From Terriglobia bacterium (GTDB taxonomy: Bacteria; Acidobacteriota; Terriglobia; Bryobacterales; Bryobacteraceae), in assembly GCA_010084195.1 (NCBI GenBank), contig RGPS01000023.1:1-44340 (forward strand): a DNA stretch of 44,340 nucleotides. The letters run 5' to 3'. The stretch's first letter is position 1. Each line of letters opens with the position of its first letter. This document shows positions 15,811 through 23,585 of the stretch, one piece after another. Both the position numbers and the translations under genes were made by a program. Under the pieces are notes generated by a model. It searched no databases, was not told the origin of the DNA, and worked only from the letters and a program-made list of their open reading frames with translations.

Positions 15811-18120
15811 ATGCAGATACGGAGTTTGGCGGCTTGTCTCCTGGCAGCAGCCCTGGCAACAGAAACGGTTTCCGCCCAGAGCAAAAGGGGCTGGGTGGAC
15901 TACGCAGGTGGCCCGGACGGGTCGCACTATGTTCCGCTCACCGCCATCAACAAGCAGACGGTGAATCAGCTGGAAGTTGCCTGGAACTACAAGCAGGGCG
16001 CTGCGGGGTTCAATCCGATTGTGGTGGGCAATGTGGCCTATGTGCTGACGCAGGCGAACGCCCTGGCTGCGCTCGATGCCACCACGGGCAAAGAGATCTG
16101 GATACATGCCAATCTGGCGGGCATCACCGCGCGGGGCTTGAACTACTGGGAAAGTAAGGACCGCAAGAATCGGCGTCTGATCTTCACCATCAACAGTTTC
16201 CTCCAGGAAATTGATGCGAATACGGGGAGATCGATTGCGTCGTTTGGCAGCAACGGCGTTGTGGATCTGCGACTGGGGCTCGAGCGAGATCCAAGGACGA
16301 TGGCGCGGATTATGTCGAATACTCCGGGTAAGGTTTTTGAGGACGTGGTGATTCTGGGGTCAACGCCGGGCGAGGCATATGTTACGCCGCCTGGCGATAT
16401 TCGGGCGTACAACATCCTGACAGGGAAGCTGGCCTGGCAGTTTCATACGGTGCCTGCGGAGGGCGAGTTTGGGGCCGACACGAATCCGAAAAATGCCCGC
16501 AAGTTTATCGGGGCGGGGAATACGTGGGGCGAGTTGACGCTGGATGAGAAGCGGGGGATTGTTTACCTGCCCACTGGCTCGTTTACCTACGACTTCTACG
16601 GGGCGGATCGACCGGGGTCGAATCTCTTCGCGAATTGTCTGTTGGCGCTGGATGCACGCACAGGCAAGCGGTTGTGGCACTTCCAGACGGTCCACCACGA
16701 CATCTGGGACTACGACAATGTGTCGGCACCGCAGTTGATCACGTTGCGGAAAGACGGGAAGAATATAGATGCGGTGGCCCTGGCGGGGAAGACCGGGTTC
16801 CTGTATGTGTTTGACCGTGTTACCGGAGTGCCGGTCTGGCCGATTGAAGAACGCGCAGTGCCGAAGAGTGATGCTCCTGGGGAAAAAGCCTGGCCGACGC
16901 AGCCCTTCCCCACCGTGCCGCCGCCGTTTGCCCGACAGAAGTTCGGGGTGGATGATATGAACCCCTACCTCTCCAACGAGGAGAAAGCTTACGTGAAGGA
17001 TCAGATTCTAAGTTCCCGGAATGAGGGGCTTTATACGCCGCCTTCGCTGCGTGGATCGGTGTCGATGCCGGGCAACAACGGCGGTTCGAACTGGGGTACG
17101 ACGGCGGCGAATCCGGGGAAGGGCATTGTGTATGTCCTTGGGATGGACGCGCCTTCTCTGTTGAAGCTGGACAAAGATACCCCCATCAACGGCGGAACCG
17201 GGCCGCTGTATGGGTGGGGGCGCACGGGAAGACCCGGTTCTTTGGCCCCGGCGGCGACGCCTGGACAGGCAGTGTATCGCGAAAATTGCGCCGGATGTCA
17301 CGGTGAGGACCGGCTGGGTAATGGCTCGGTGCCGACCCTGGTGAACATTGCTATGCGACAGGCGCTGCAGAATATTCGGGAGACGGTCCGCAACGGCAAG
17401 GGGATGATGCCCGCTTTCACGAAGCTGACGCCGGCGCAAATGGGCCAGTTGTCGGAGTACCTGGTGAACCCGGGTGGGCCTTCGGCGAATGCCGGGCTGG
17501 GTCTCGGCATGACGGGTCCGGTAACCCCGACAGGGCCGGTGGTGGCGTCTGGGGGCGCGCCCGGGCTGGCAGCGGCAACGGAGGCATTCCTGAAGTCTCG
17601 TGAGGGGATCATCAACTACGGCAGTATGCAGGGTCCTCCGTACCCCGAGGGTCTGGACGCACCTGCGGAACGGTACTTCAGCGGGTGGGGCGTTTCGGTG
17701 AATGCGGTAAAGCCGCCCTGGTCCACGCTGACGGCGTATGACCTGAACAAGGGAACGATCAAGTGGCAGATTCCGGTGGGTGATGACCCGGAAATGCTGG
17801 CTCGGAACGTCACCGGCACCGGGGCGAAGCAACTGCGGACTGGAATCATGCCGACGGCTTCGGGGCTGGTTTTCCTGATGGGCGGCGACGGAAAACTGCG
17901 GGCCTACGATGAAGACAACGGGAAGGAATTGTGGAGCAGCCCGTTTGCGGGAGGGTCGCGCGGGATTCCGGTGATGTACGAAGCGGATGGTCGGGAATTT
18001 CTGGTGGTGGCGTCGGCCCCGGGGGGCGGGCGCCCGATTGTGCCGGACGCTCCGGCAGGGGCAAGCAACAAAAGCGATGGCCCCATGGGGTACATCGCTT
18101 TTGCCTTGCCAAAGAAGTAA
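15811..18120 (+). CDS. PQQ-dependent dehydrogenase with inserted cytochrome c domain
   Basis: 769 residues from the ATG at 15811, chosen because GAGGA precedes it at eight bases and it begins a clean signal peptide (IRSLAACLLAAALATETVSA). The protein is a periplasmic quinoprotein beta-propeller. Segments such as LAALDATTGKEIW, LLALDARTGKRLWHFQTVHHD and LRAYDEDNGKELW are the propeller repeats of the glucose/alcohol dehydrogenase family. Between blades sits a heme c domain with CAGCH (C493, C496, H497) and a probable axial Met in GMMPAF (M533). Substrate electrons would pass from PQQ to this heme and then to the respiratory chain. It lies divergent from the acid-sugar dehydratase. Sugar oxidation is likely; the substrate is not known. 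Confidence 0.9.
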   Translation: MQIRSLAACLLAAALATETVSAQSKRGWVDYAGGPDGSHYVPLTAINKQTVNQLEVAWNYKQGAAGFNPIVVGNVAYVLTQANALAALDATTGKEIWIHANLAGITARGLNYWESKDRKNRRLIFTINSFLQEIDANTGRSIASFGSNGVVDLRLGLERDPRTMARIMSNTPGKVFEDVVILGSTPGEAYVTPPGDIRAYNILTGKLAWQFHTVPAEGEFGADTNPKNARKFIGAGNTWGELTLDEKRGIVYLPTGSFTYDFYGADRPGSNLFANCLLALDARTGKRLWHFQTVHHDIWDYDNVSAPQLITLRKDGKNIDAVALAGKTGFLYVFDRVTGVPVWPIEERAVPKSDAPGEKAWPTQPFPTVPPPFARQKFGVDDMNPYLSNEEKAYVKDQILSSRNEGLYTPPSLRGSVSMPGNNGGSNWGTTAANPGKGIVYVLGMDAPSLLKLDKDTPINGGTGPLYGWGRTGRPGSLAPAATPGQAVYRENCAGCHGEDRLGNGSVPTLVNIAMRQALQNIRETVRNGKGMMPAFTKLTPAQMGQLSEYLVNPGGPSANAGLGLGMTGPVTPTGPVVASGGAPGLAAATEAFLKSREGIINYGSMQGPPYPEGLDAPAERYFSGWGVSVNAVKPPWSTLTAYDLNKGTIKWQIPVGDDPEMLARNVTGTGAKQLRTGIMPTASGLVFLMGGDGKLRAYDEDNGKELWSSPFAGGSRGIPVMYEADGREFLVVASAPGGGRPIVPDAPAGASNKSDGPMGYIAFALPKK

Positions 18121-18137
18121 GAGGGGCCTGAACCGGA

Positions 18138-19163
18138 TTAGGCTATGTGCGCGGCGCTGGCATTCACATAAACCGAATACAGGCTTTGGCTGGCCGTCAT
18201 GAAGAGGCGGTTGCGTCGCGTGCCGCCGAAGCAGACGTTGGCGCAGTTTTCCGGGAGGCGGATCATGCCGATTTGTTCGCCTGCCGGGGAGACAACGAGG
18301 ACTCCGGGGCGGGCTCCACACCAGAGATTGCCGTCCATGTCGCAGCGCATGCCATCGGCACCGGAGGATGCGCCGGAGCCGGGGACGGTCATCTTGATGA
18401 AGGTCTTGCCGTTGCGGAGGGAGGCTCCGTCGATATCCCAAACGCGCATCTCACGCGCCGCACCGGTGTCGGCCACGTAGAGTTTCTTGTAGTCGGGCGA
18501 GAAGCAGATTCCGTTCGGGCCGCTCATGCCATCGGCTACCTTGGCGATGCGACCGGATTTTTCCACGCGGTAGACTGCTTCAGGCATTTCCTTGTCCGAC
18601 TTGAAGCCCTCGTAGTTGCCGTTGATGCCGTAGGGCGGGTCGGTGAACCAGATGGAGCCATCGGGGTGAACCACAATGTCGTTGGGGGAATTGAAGCGCT
18701 TCCCTTCGAACTTCTCGGCGATCACGGTGACGGTGCCGTTGGTCTCGTAACGGACGACGCGGCGTCCGCCATGTTCACAGGAAAGCTGGCGACCTTCGTA
18801 GTCGAAGGTGTTGCCGTTGCTGTAGCCTGATGGGTTCCGGAACGTGGTGACGCGGGAGTCTTCTTCAATCCAGCGCATTTGGACATTGTTTGGGATGTCG
18901 CTCCAGACCAGGTAGCGACCGACACCGTTCCAGGCCGGGCCTTCTGCCCAAAGGGTGCCGGTGTGGTGCTTGCGGATGACGGTGTTGCCGATCATGTACT
19001 TCCGGAAGGCGGGGGTGAGGGCGACAACGTCGGGGTCGGGATACTGGACGGGGACCTGACCGGTCCAGTCGCGGGTAGTGGGGACGGGCGAGACGGTTGA
19101 GGGGGCCTGGGCGAAGGCGGTGGCAGCGAAAGCGGTGCCTAAGAATGCTCTGCGTGTGGACAT
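18138..19163 (-). CDS. SMP-30/gluconolactonase family protein, exported
   Basis: 341 residues from the ATG at 19163. A Tat-like signal MSTRRAFLGTAFAATAFA leads into a six-bladed propeller of the SMP-30/gluconolactonase family. Metal-binding residues are visible as Glu in WAEGPAWNG, Asn in NSPNDIVVHPDG and Asp in SGADGMRCDMDGNLW. Such enzymes open sugar lactones, which fits a periplasm that also contains a PQQ sugar dehydrogenase (the preceding gene, convergent with 17 bases between). The start codon lies only 27 bases from that of the divergent heme-copper gene, so the promoters overlap. Confidence 0.88.
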   Translation of the reverse strand: MSTRRAFLGTAFAATAFAQAPSTVSPVPTTRDWTGQVPVQYPDPDVVALTPAFRKYMIGNTVIRKHHTGTLWAEGPAWNGVGRYLVWSDIPNNVQMRWIEEDSRVTTFRNPSGYSNGNTFDYEGRQLSCEHGGRRVVRYETNGTVTVIAEKFEGKRFNSPNDIVVHPDGSIWFTDPPYGINGNYEGFKSDKEMPEAVYRVEKSGRIAKVADGMSGPNGICFSPDYKKLYVADTGAAREMRVWDIDGASLRNGKTFIKMTVPGSGASSGADGMRCDMDGNLWCGARPGVLVVSPAGEQIGMIRLPENCANVCFGGTRRNRLFMTASQSLYSVYVNASAAHIA

Positions 19164-19173
19164 GACCAAACCA

Positions 19174-19182
19174 TGCTATACC
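19174..19182. promoter_or_regulatory. Overlapping divergent -10 elements
   Basis: TGCTATACC on the + strand is an extended -10 that ends eight bases before the ATG at 19191. The - strand of the same stretch reads GGTATAGC, with TATAGC ending 11 bases before the ATG at 19163. Both genes therefore seem to share one core promoter patch and to have very short or no leaders. Confidence 0.5.
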
Positions 19183-19190
19183 GTAGGGTG

Positions 19191-20480
19191 ATGATCCTGC
19201 CAGCCCTGTTGTTCCTCGCTGCACAACCGGTTACGTTTTCGCGTGATGTGGCCCCTATTTTGTTTGAGCGCTGCGTGAAGTGCCACCGGCCTGGTGAGGT
19301 TGCGCCGATGTCGCTGCTGGACTACAAGAGTGCGCGACCGTGGGCGAAGAGTATCGGGGAGGCAGTGGCGGCGCGTCGTATGCCGCCTTGGATGGCGGAC
19401 CCGCATTTTAGTAAGTTTTCGAACGACCCCAGTTTGACGGAAACGGAGATATCCACCATTCGGGCGTGGGTGGCCGGCGGGGCGCTGGAAGGGGATGCGA
19501 AGCAGTTGCCCCAAGCGCCGGTGTTCGTGGCCGGGTGGGAGTTGGGAACGCCGGACGTCACCATCGACATTGGAAAAACGTATACGGTGATGCCTGGACG
19601 CGATAGTTATGAACACTTCATTGTGCAGACGGGTTTCAAGGAGGGGATGTGGTTGCGGGCGGCGGACCTGCATCCGGGGAACCGGAAGGTGGTTCATCAC
19701 GCGCATGTGAATATTGTGCCGAGCGAGAACCAGGCCGGCGCGACCACGATTCAGTCGATGACGTCGCTGAATGATTATCTGGTGAAGGATGGGAATCTAA
19801 CGAGGATCAGTCAGACCGCGCCGGTTCTGGATGATGGTTGTCAGGCGAATGCGCCGAATCTGCCGTATCTGCATGGGGCGCAGGAAGGGGCACTGGCGTC
19901 TTACCTGCCGGGGCGTTCGCCGGATGTATTCGGGGAGAATCGTGCCAAGTGGATTCCGCCAGGGGCGAAGCTGGAATTCGTGATTCACTATGCGCCGCTG
20001 GCGGATCCGAATGCCCAGGCGACGGACAGGACCAGTGTCGGGCTGTATCGGGCACCCCGCCCGCCGGAGGAAGTTCTGCGGCGGATGGATCTGCGAAATT
20101 TCTTCTTCGTGATTCCTCCCGGTGAGGGAGCGCATAGGGTGACACGTTGTTATGCGTTTGAGAAGGACCAGACGTTGCTGTCGATCACACCCCACATGCA
20201 TTACAGGGGCAAGGATGCGCGGTATGACCTGATTCGCGCGGATGGTCGTACGGAGACGCTGTTGTTTGTTCCGAAGTATGACTTTAATTGGCAGCTTGTC
20301 TATCGACTACATCAGCCGCTGCTGGTGGAGAAGGGAAGTCGGCTGGTGGTGACGGTCCATTTTGACAACAGCGCGAACAACCCGGCGAATCCGGATCCGG
20401 CGAAGGCAATTCGGTGGGGCGATAAGACCGAAGAAGAGATGATGACGAGCTGGATTGAGTATGTGGAGACGAAGAAGTAG
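19191..20480 (+). CDS. Exported c-type heme protein with a copper type II monooxygenase-like domain
   Basis: 429 residues from the ATG at 19191 (another ATG is at 19173). After a signal peptide (ILPALLFLAAQP) comes VTFSRDVAPILFERCVKCHRPGEVAPMSLLDY, the heme-binding CxxCH motif (C28, C31, H32) in the planctomycete style. From about residue 150 the sequence carries KVVHHAHVNIVP and, later, LLSITPHMHYRGKDARY. These are the HH and HxH copper ligands of peptidylglycine/dopamine-type monooxygenases. The arrangement (one heme, then the two-domain copper fold) is known as an uncharacterised family in Acidobacteria and Planctomycetes. It probably acts in the periplasm; whether it hydroxylates a substrate is unproven. 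Confidence 0.8.
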   Translation: MILPALLFLAAQPVTFSRDVAPILFERCVKCHRPGEVAPMSLLDYKSARPWAKSIGEAVAARRMPPWMADPHFSKFSNDPSLTETEISTIRAWVAGGALEGDAKQLPQAPVFVAGWELGTPDVTIDIGKTYTVMPGRDSYEHFIVQTGFKEGMWLRAADLHPGNRKVVHHAHVNIVPSENQAGATTIQSMTSLNDYLVKDGNLTRISQTAPVLDDGCQANAPNLPYLHGAQEGALASYLPGRSPDVFGENRAKWIPPGAKLEFVIHYAPLADPNAQATDRTSVGLYRAPRPPEEVLRRMDLRNFFFVIPPGEGAHRVTRCYAFEKDQTLLSITPHMHYRGKDARYDLIRADGRTETLLFVPKYDFNWQLVYRLHQPLLVEKGSRLVVTVHFDNSANNPANPDPAKAIRWGDKTEEEMMTSWIEYVETKK

Positions 20481-20874
20481 TTCTCTCGAACAATTTCGGT
20501 CCGGCGTCGAGCATTCGCGGTGCCAGATTGAAGACGTCGGTTGGGGTCCATAACGCGGCTCGATTGGTTCGGTAACTGAGTTTGTTCAGTTCTGCAGCGA
20601 TTCGGGAGACGGGAAGATCCTCCACCATCAGGCGTGCCGCCGTCGTCAGAAGACGGGTCTCCGCCGGGTTCTCGGTGAGGTGGCAACCATCTTCTGCGAT
20701 TTGCACGCCGTAGGGGATTTCCTCGACTCTGGGTTGAGCGGACTCGGGCTCACCAACCGCATCGCGTTCCCATTCCATTGCTACCAGGCGCCAACCTGCG
20801 GCATGCCTCTGATTCAGGTACTCAAACGTGGGCGAGCCACTGAGGGCGTCCCGAAGCTTTTCAACTCTCGGCAT
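20284..20874 (-). CDS. Recombinase-like helix-turn-helix protein with a disrupted 3' end
   Basis: The open frame encodes 196 residues, but only the first 130 look real. They include ENPAETRLLTTAARLMVEDLP, SRIAAELNKLSYRTNRAALWT and PTDVFNLAPRMLDAGPKLF. This pattern resembles the recombinase-type domain (leave a helix, then AxELNxxGYRTRxGxxWTPxxVxNxLPR) that forms a small family in Acidobacteriota. From residue 131 on, the sequence is low-complexity Ser/Pro-rich and lies antisense to the end of the heme-copper gene. The change point (about 20481) coincides with that gene's stop, so the native 3' end seems to have been lost. It is not a full site-specific recombinase, because no catalytic domain is present. 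Function unknown. Confidence 0.55.
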   Translation of the reverse strand: MPRVEKLRDALSGSPTFEYLNQRHAAGWRLVAMEWERDAVGEPESAQPRVEEIPYGVQIAEDGCHLTENPAETRLLTTAARLMVEDLPVSRIAAELNKLSYRTNRAALWTPTDVFNLAPRMLDAGPKLFERTTSSSPHTQSSSSSSLLRSYRPTELPSPDPDSPGCSRCCQNGPSPPADFPSPPAAADVVDRQAAN

Positions 20875-20918
20875 GCCGGTTTGACTTGCACGCCGGTTTC
20901 CAGCCCGAAAATGCAGAA

Positions 20919-20939
20919 CGGCAGCCTTGAGGGCTGCCG
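20919..20939 (-). terminator. Intrinsic terminator of the Gfo/Idh/MocA gene
   Basis: On the - strand CGGCAGCC (20939-20932) and GGCTGCCG (20926-20919) form a perfect eight-base stem with a five-base loop, followed by TTCTGCATTTT. It lies 37 bases after the stop of the gene at 20976-22295. Confidence 0.7.
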
Positions 20940-20975
20940 CTCTGTGTCCGCAAATGGAATCGACTGTCCGCCAGG

Positions 20976-22295
20976 CTACACTTCGTAGCCTTTGCTGTAG
21001 GCGGGGCGGGTGATCATTTTCGTGGCAGCGGGGTCGCCGGCAAACTTCAGGCCGGGTTCGATGGTGAGCTTGCGGCCCACGCGGTAGCTGATATTCGCCA
21101 GGTGACAGAGTCCGGCGCTCAGAACGGCATTGTCGATCGGATCATGAAGATCCTTCATGTTGCGCGAACGGACGCCGGTGAGGAAGTTCTCCATGTGGAG
21201 CTTCGTCGTGTTCTCGCCAGGAGTTGGTTTCTCTTCGCGGAACATTTCGCTGCCTTCACCCTTGTAGAACTGAACGCCCTGGTCACTCTGTGAGGCCCAG
21301 CCTTCAGAGCCGTAGACGATGTCGCCGACCATCACCGTCAGTGGTGATGTCTTGGGTGCTGGAGCCCCGCGCCGGGCAGGAGGAGGCGCACCCTCGCCGC
21401 CGGTCAGAAGACCGCGCACTTCAAAAACCAATTCGCGGTCGCCGTAGTCAAAGCGGCACCACTGGGTGTTGGGGGTTTCCTGATCGTCCTCGGGGCCGTA
21501 TTTGCCGCCGGTCGAGACAGCTGTCTTTGGCCAGGCAGGGTCGCCCAGCGCCCAGCGAGCGATTCCCATTTCGTGGACACCCTGATTGCCGATGTCGCCG
21601 TTGCCGGTATCCCAGAACCAATGCCAGTTGTACTTGAAGCGGAGTTCGTTGAACGGGCGACGGGGCGCCGGTCCGAGGAACATGTCCCAGTTCACGCCGG
21701 CGGGCGTGGGCGAATCCGCTTTGTGTCCGATGGAGACGCGGCGTTTGTAGCAGAGGCCTTTGGAGGAATAGACCTTGCCGATGACTCCCTGCTGGATGGC
21801 TTCCATAGCGCGCATCTTGAACGGCGTGCTGCGGTGCTGCGAACCAACCTGAACAATCTTCTTCGTCTCACGGGCAACCTGCAGGACGCGTTCGCCTTCG
21901 TGAATGTTGTAGCAGGCGGGCTTTTCGCAATAAACGTCCTTGCCTGCCTTCATGGCCCAGATGGTGGCCAGAACGTGCCAGTGGTTCGGGGTGGCAATGG
22001 AAACGGCATCAATGCCAGGGTCGGCGAACAGGGCGCGCATGTCCTCGAATTCTTTGGCTTTGTCGAAGCCGTCTTTCACGAGCTTGCCATTGGCGACTTC
22101 GCGTGCGGTCTGGTTGACGTCGCAAAGACCGGCAACCCGGGCACCGTCAATGTGTGGATATGTACTGAGGTGGTTGCCACCGCGACCACCTAGGCCGACG
22201 ATGCCGATGTTGATTTTGTCATTTGCGCCCCAAACGCGGGAGGCAGCCGCTGCCGTAGCGGCGCCGAGGAAGAATCTTCTGGTAGTTGATGACAT
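20976..22295 (-). CDS. Exported Gfo/Idh/MocA family oxidoreductase
   Basis: 439 residues. The Tat signal MSSTTRRFFLGAATAAAASRVWGA is followed by the NAD(P) fold INIGIVGLGGRGGNHL and by VSIATPNHWHVLATIWAMKAGKDVYCEKP, with the catalytic lysine of EKP intact. The C-terminal part has KYNWHWFWDTGNGDIGNQGVHEMGIARWAL, typical of the bacteroidete/acidobacterial subgroup. Such exported members carry tightly bound NAD and oxidise and re-reduce sugar positions. The gene is divergent from the isomerase/permease operon (start 22668) and probably serves the same pathway. A promoter and a terminator of its own are visible, so it is a single-gene unit. Confidence 0.9.
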   Translation of the reverse strand: MSSTTRRFFLGAATAAAASRVWGANDKINIGIVGLGGRGGNHLSTYPHIDGARVAGLCDVNQTAREVANGKLVKDGFDKAKEFEDMRALFADPGIDAVSIATPNHWHVLATIWAMKAGKDVYCEKPACYNIHEGERVLQVARETKKIVQVGSQHRSTPFKMRAMEAIQQGVIGKVYSSKGLCYKRRVSIGHKADSPTPAGVNWDMFLGPAPRRPFNELRFKYNWHWFWDTGNGDIGNQGVHEMGIARWALGDPAWPKTAVSTGGKYGPEDDQETPNTQWCRFDYGDRELVFEVRGLLTGGEGAPPPARRGAPAPKTSPLTVMVGDIVYGSEGWASQSDQGVQFYKGEGSEMFREEKPTPGENTTKLHMENFLTGVRSRNMKDLHDPIDNAVLSAGLCHLANISYRVGRKLTIEPGLKFAGDPAATKMITRPAYSKGYEV

Positions 22296-22326
22296 AAGTT
22301 TAAGGACGTTCCCTATTCGTCGGTCG

Positions 22327-22335
22327 ATTATATCA
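22327..22335 (-). promoter_or_regulatory. Extended -10 of the Gfo/Idh/MocA gene
   Basis: TGATATAAT on the - strand is a perfect extended -10. CTGAAC, a weak -35, stands 15 bases upstream. The leader would be about 25 bases, unlike several neighbours with none. Confidence 0.6.
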
Positions 22336-22648
22336 ACCTTCGAAGTGGTTCAGGCGGCACGTGGGGGGAAGTGCGGACCGGCCTCTTGTAACGTAAGCGA
22401 TCCTGACCTGTTGCATTGAGCTTCTGAATTGCCCAAATCAAGGAGGAGGCAGGACGTGCCGTGCCATTGCCGCTTCCTGAACGAGCTCAATTGGGCGAGC
22501 CTCTGACCCGCTACACGGATCCGGGCTTCAGTGCCCCCAAACTCACAGCCCTTATCCCTTCCGCCGCGCCCGGCGAGGTGGCATTTGCGGTGAGGGCCGC
22601 GCACGGCACTCCTCACAGCCTGCGGACGGAGGCAGCAGAATCGCTTCG

Positions 22649-22667
22649 CGTATCATATTTCGATACG
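22649..22667 (+). promoter_or_regulatory. Operator-like inverted repeat at the isomerase operon start
   Basis: CGTATC (22649-22654), seven bases, then GATACG (22662-22667): a perfect two-armed repeat that ends at the base before the ATG at 22668. A -10-like TATCAT overlaps the left arm, so a bound repressor would block both the promoter and the start of translation. Confidence 0.45.
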
Positions 22668-23585
22668 ATGATGCCGACCCGACGTGAAATTCTGGCCCTG
22701 CCGATTCTTGCTGTGGCCCGCCCATTAGTGGCGGCCCCGGTTCCTTCGATCCGGTTTCCGAAGGGGGTGAATGACCGGCTGGCGATGGCTTCGTATTCAC
22801 TTCGTTCCGTGCTGGATATTCCACGCAATCGGGCGAAAGATCCGAATGCCAAGCTGGTGACCATGCTGGACCTGCCGAAGGTGGTCCGGGATAGGTTCGG
22901 GATTCGCAACCTGGAGCTATTGGGGCAGTACTTTCCTTCAACGGAACCGGGTTATCTGAAGGAACTGCTGGCCGCAGTTCGGGCCGCCGGTTCCCGGGTG
23001 ATCAACCTGCCTACCTCGGTGGGGGCGAGTCTGTATGATCCGGACGCGGCCAAACGGGCCCTCGCTGTGTCGAACTCGAAGAAGTGGATTGATACCTCGG
23101 TCGCTATCGAGTGCCCCAGCGTTCGAATCCACATTCAGAAGTCTCCGGACGGGGCTCCTGATGTGGCTCTTGCGGAGGTAAGTCTACGGGAAGTTGCGGG
23201 TTACGGCGCGTCGAAAAACGTTGTTGTGAATCTGGAAAACGACGACCCCGCGAGTGAAGATGCCTTCTTTATTGCGAAGGTGTTGCAGGCCGTGAAAAGC
23301 CCCTGGCTGCGGGCGCTTCCGGATTTCTGCAACTCCATGCTGAAGGGGGATGAGAAGTTCAATTACGATGCCGTGACCGCTCTTTTTCCCCTTGCGTACA
23401 ACATCAGTCATGCCAAGGATTCTGAGGTGGATGGTGGCAAGGTGTTCCGCGTGGATCTGGCAAGGACCTTTGCGATTGCAAAGAAAGCCGGGTACCGGGG
23501 CTGGTTTTCAGTGGAGTGGGAAGGCGAGGGTGAGGTCTGGGCCGAAACCCTGAAGCTGGTTGAGCAGTGCCGGAAACTCATGTGA
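22668..23585 (+). CDS. Exported sugar phosphate isomerase/epimerase-like TIM barrel protein
   Basis: 305 residues from the ATG at 22668 (a second ATG follows at once). The signal MMPTRREILALPILAVARPLVAA is Tat-like. The body belongs to the xylose isomerase-like TIM barrel superfamily: RLAMASYSLRSVLDI, IRNLELLGQYFPSTEPGYLKELLAAVRAAGSRVINLPTS, VVVNLENDDP, ALPDFCN, YNISHAKDSEVDGG and YRGWFSVEWEGEG, with the Glu, Asp, His and Glu of the metal site in the last four. It is a paralog of the gene at 24912-25715, sharing EPGYL, the DF/DIG.F site, the SHAK/CHAK site and GY.G..S.E, but that copy has no signal. It is first in a four-gene overlapping operon. Substrate unknown; a keto-sugar or its acid is likely. 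Confidence 0.85.
   Translation: MMPTRREILALPILAVARPLVAAPVPSIRFPKGVNDRLAMASYSLRSVLDIPRNRAKDPNAKLVTMLDLPKVVRDRFGIRNLELLGQYFPSTEPGYLKELLAAVRAAGSRVINLPTSVGASLYDPDAAKRALAVSNSKKWIDTSVAIECPSVRIHIQKSPDGAPDVALAEVSLREVAGYGASKNVVVNLENDDPASEDAFFIAKVLQAVKSPWLRALPDFCNSMLKGDEKFNYDAVTALFPLAYNISHAKDSEVDGGKVFRVDLARTFAIAKKAGYRGWFSVEWEGEGEVWAETLKLVEQCRKLM

Larger units (their letters stand above)
22296..22667. other. Divergent regulatory region
   Basis: These 372 bases hold the extended -10 of the Gfo/Idh/MocA gene and an operator-like inverted repeat at the right end. In between, an isolated strong Shine-Dalgarno sequence (AAGGAGGAGG, 22440-22449) precedes GTG 22456, which opens a 16-codon frame ending at 22506 (MPCHCRFLNELNWASL). 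No larger gene is convincing: the frame running from 22461 into the isomerase gene has an unlikely translation before the signal peptide. Confidence 0.5.

Noticed and set aside
17008..18441. A 477-residue - strand frame
   Set aside because: It is Arg/Pro/His-rich and antisense to the PQQ dehydrogenase; no family features.
20284..20874. A serine recombinase or mobile element
   Set aside because: Only a recombinase-type helical region is visible, with no resolvase catalytic domain, terminal repeats or target duplication.
22461..22667. A longer isomerase starting at GTG 22461
   Set aside because: The extra 69 residues look non-coding and would bury the signal peptide that begins at ATG 22668.
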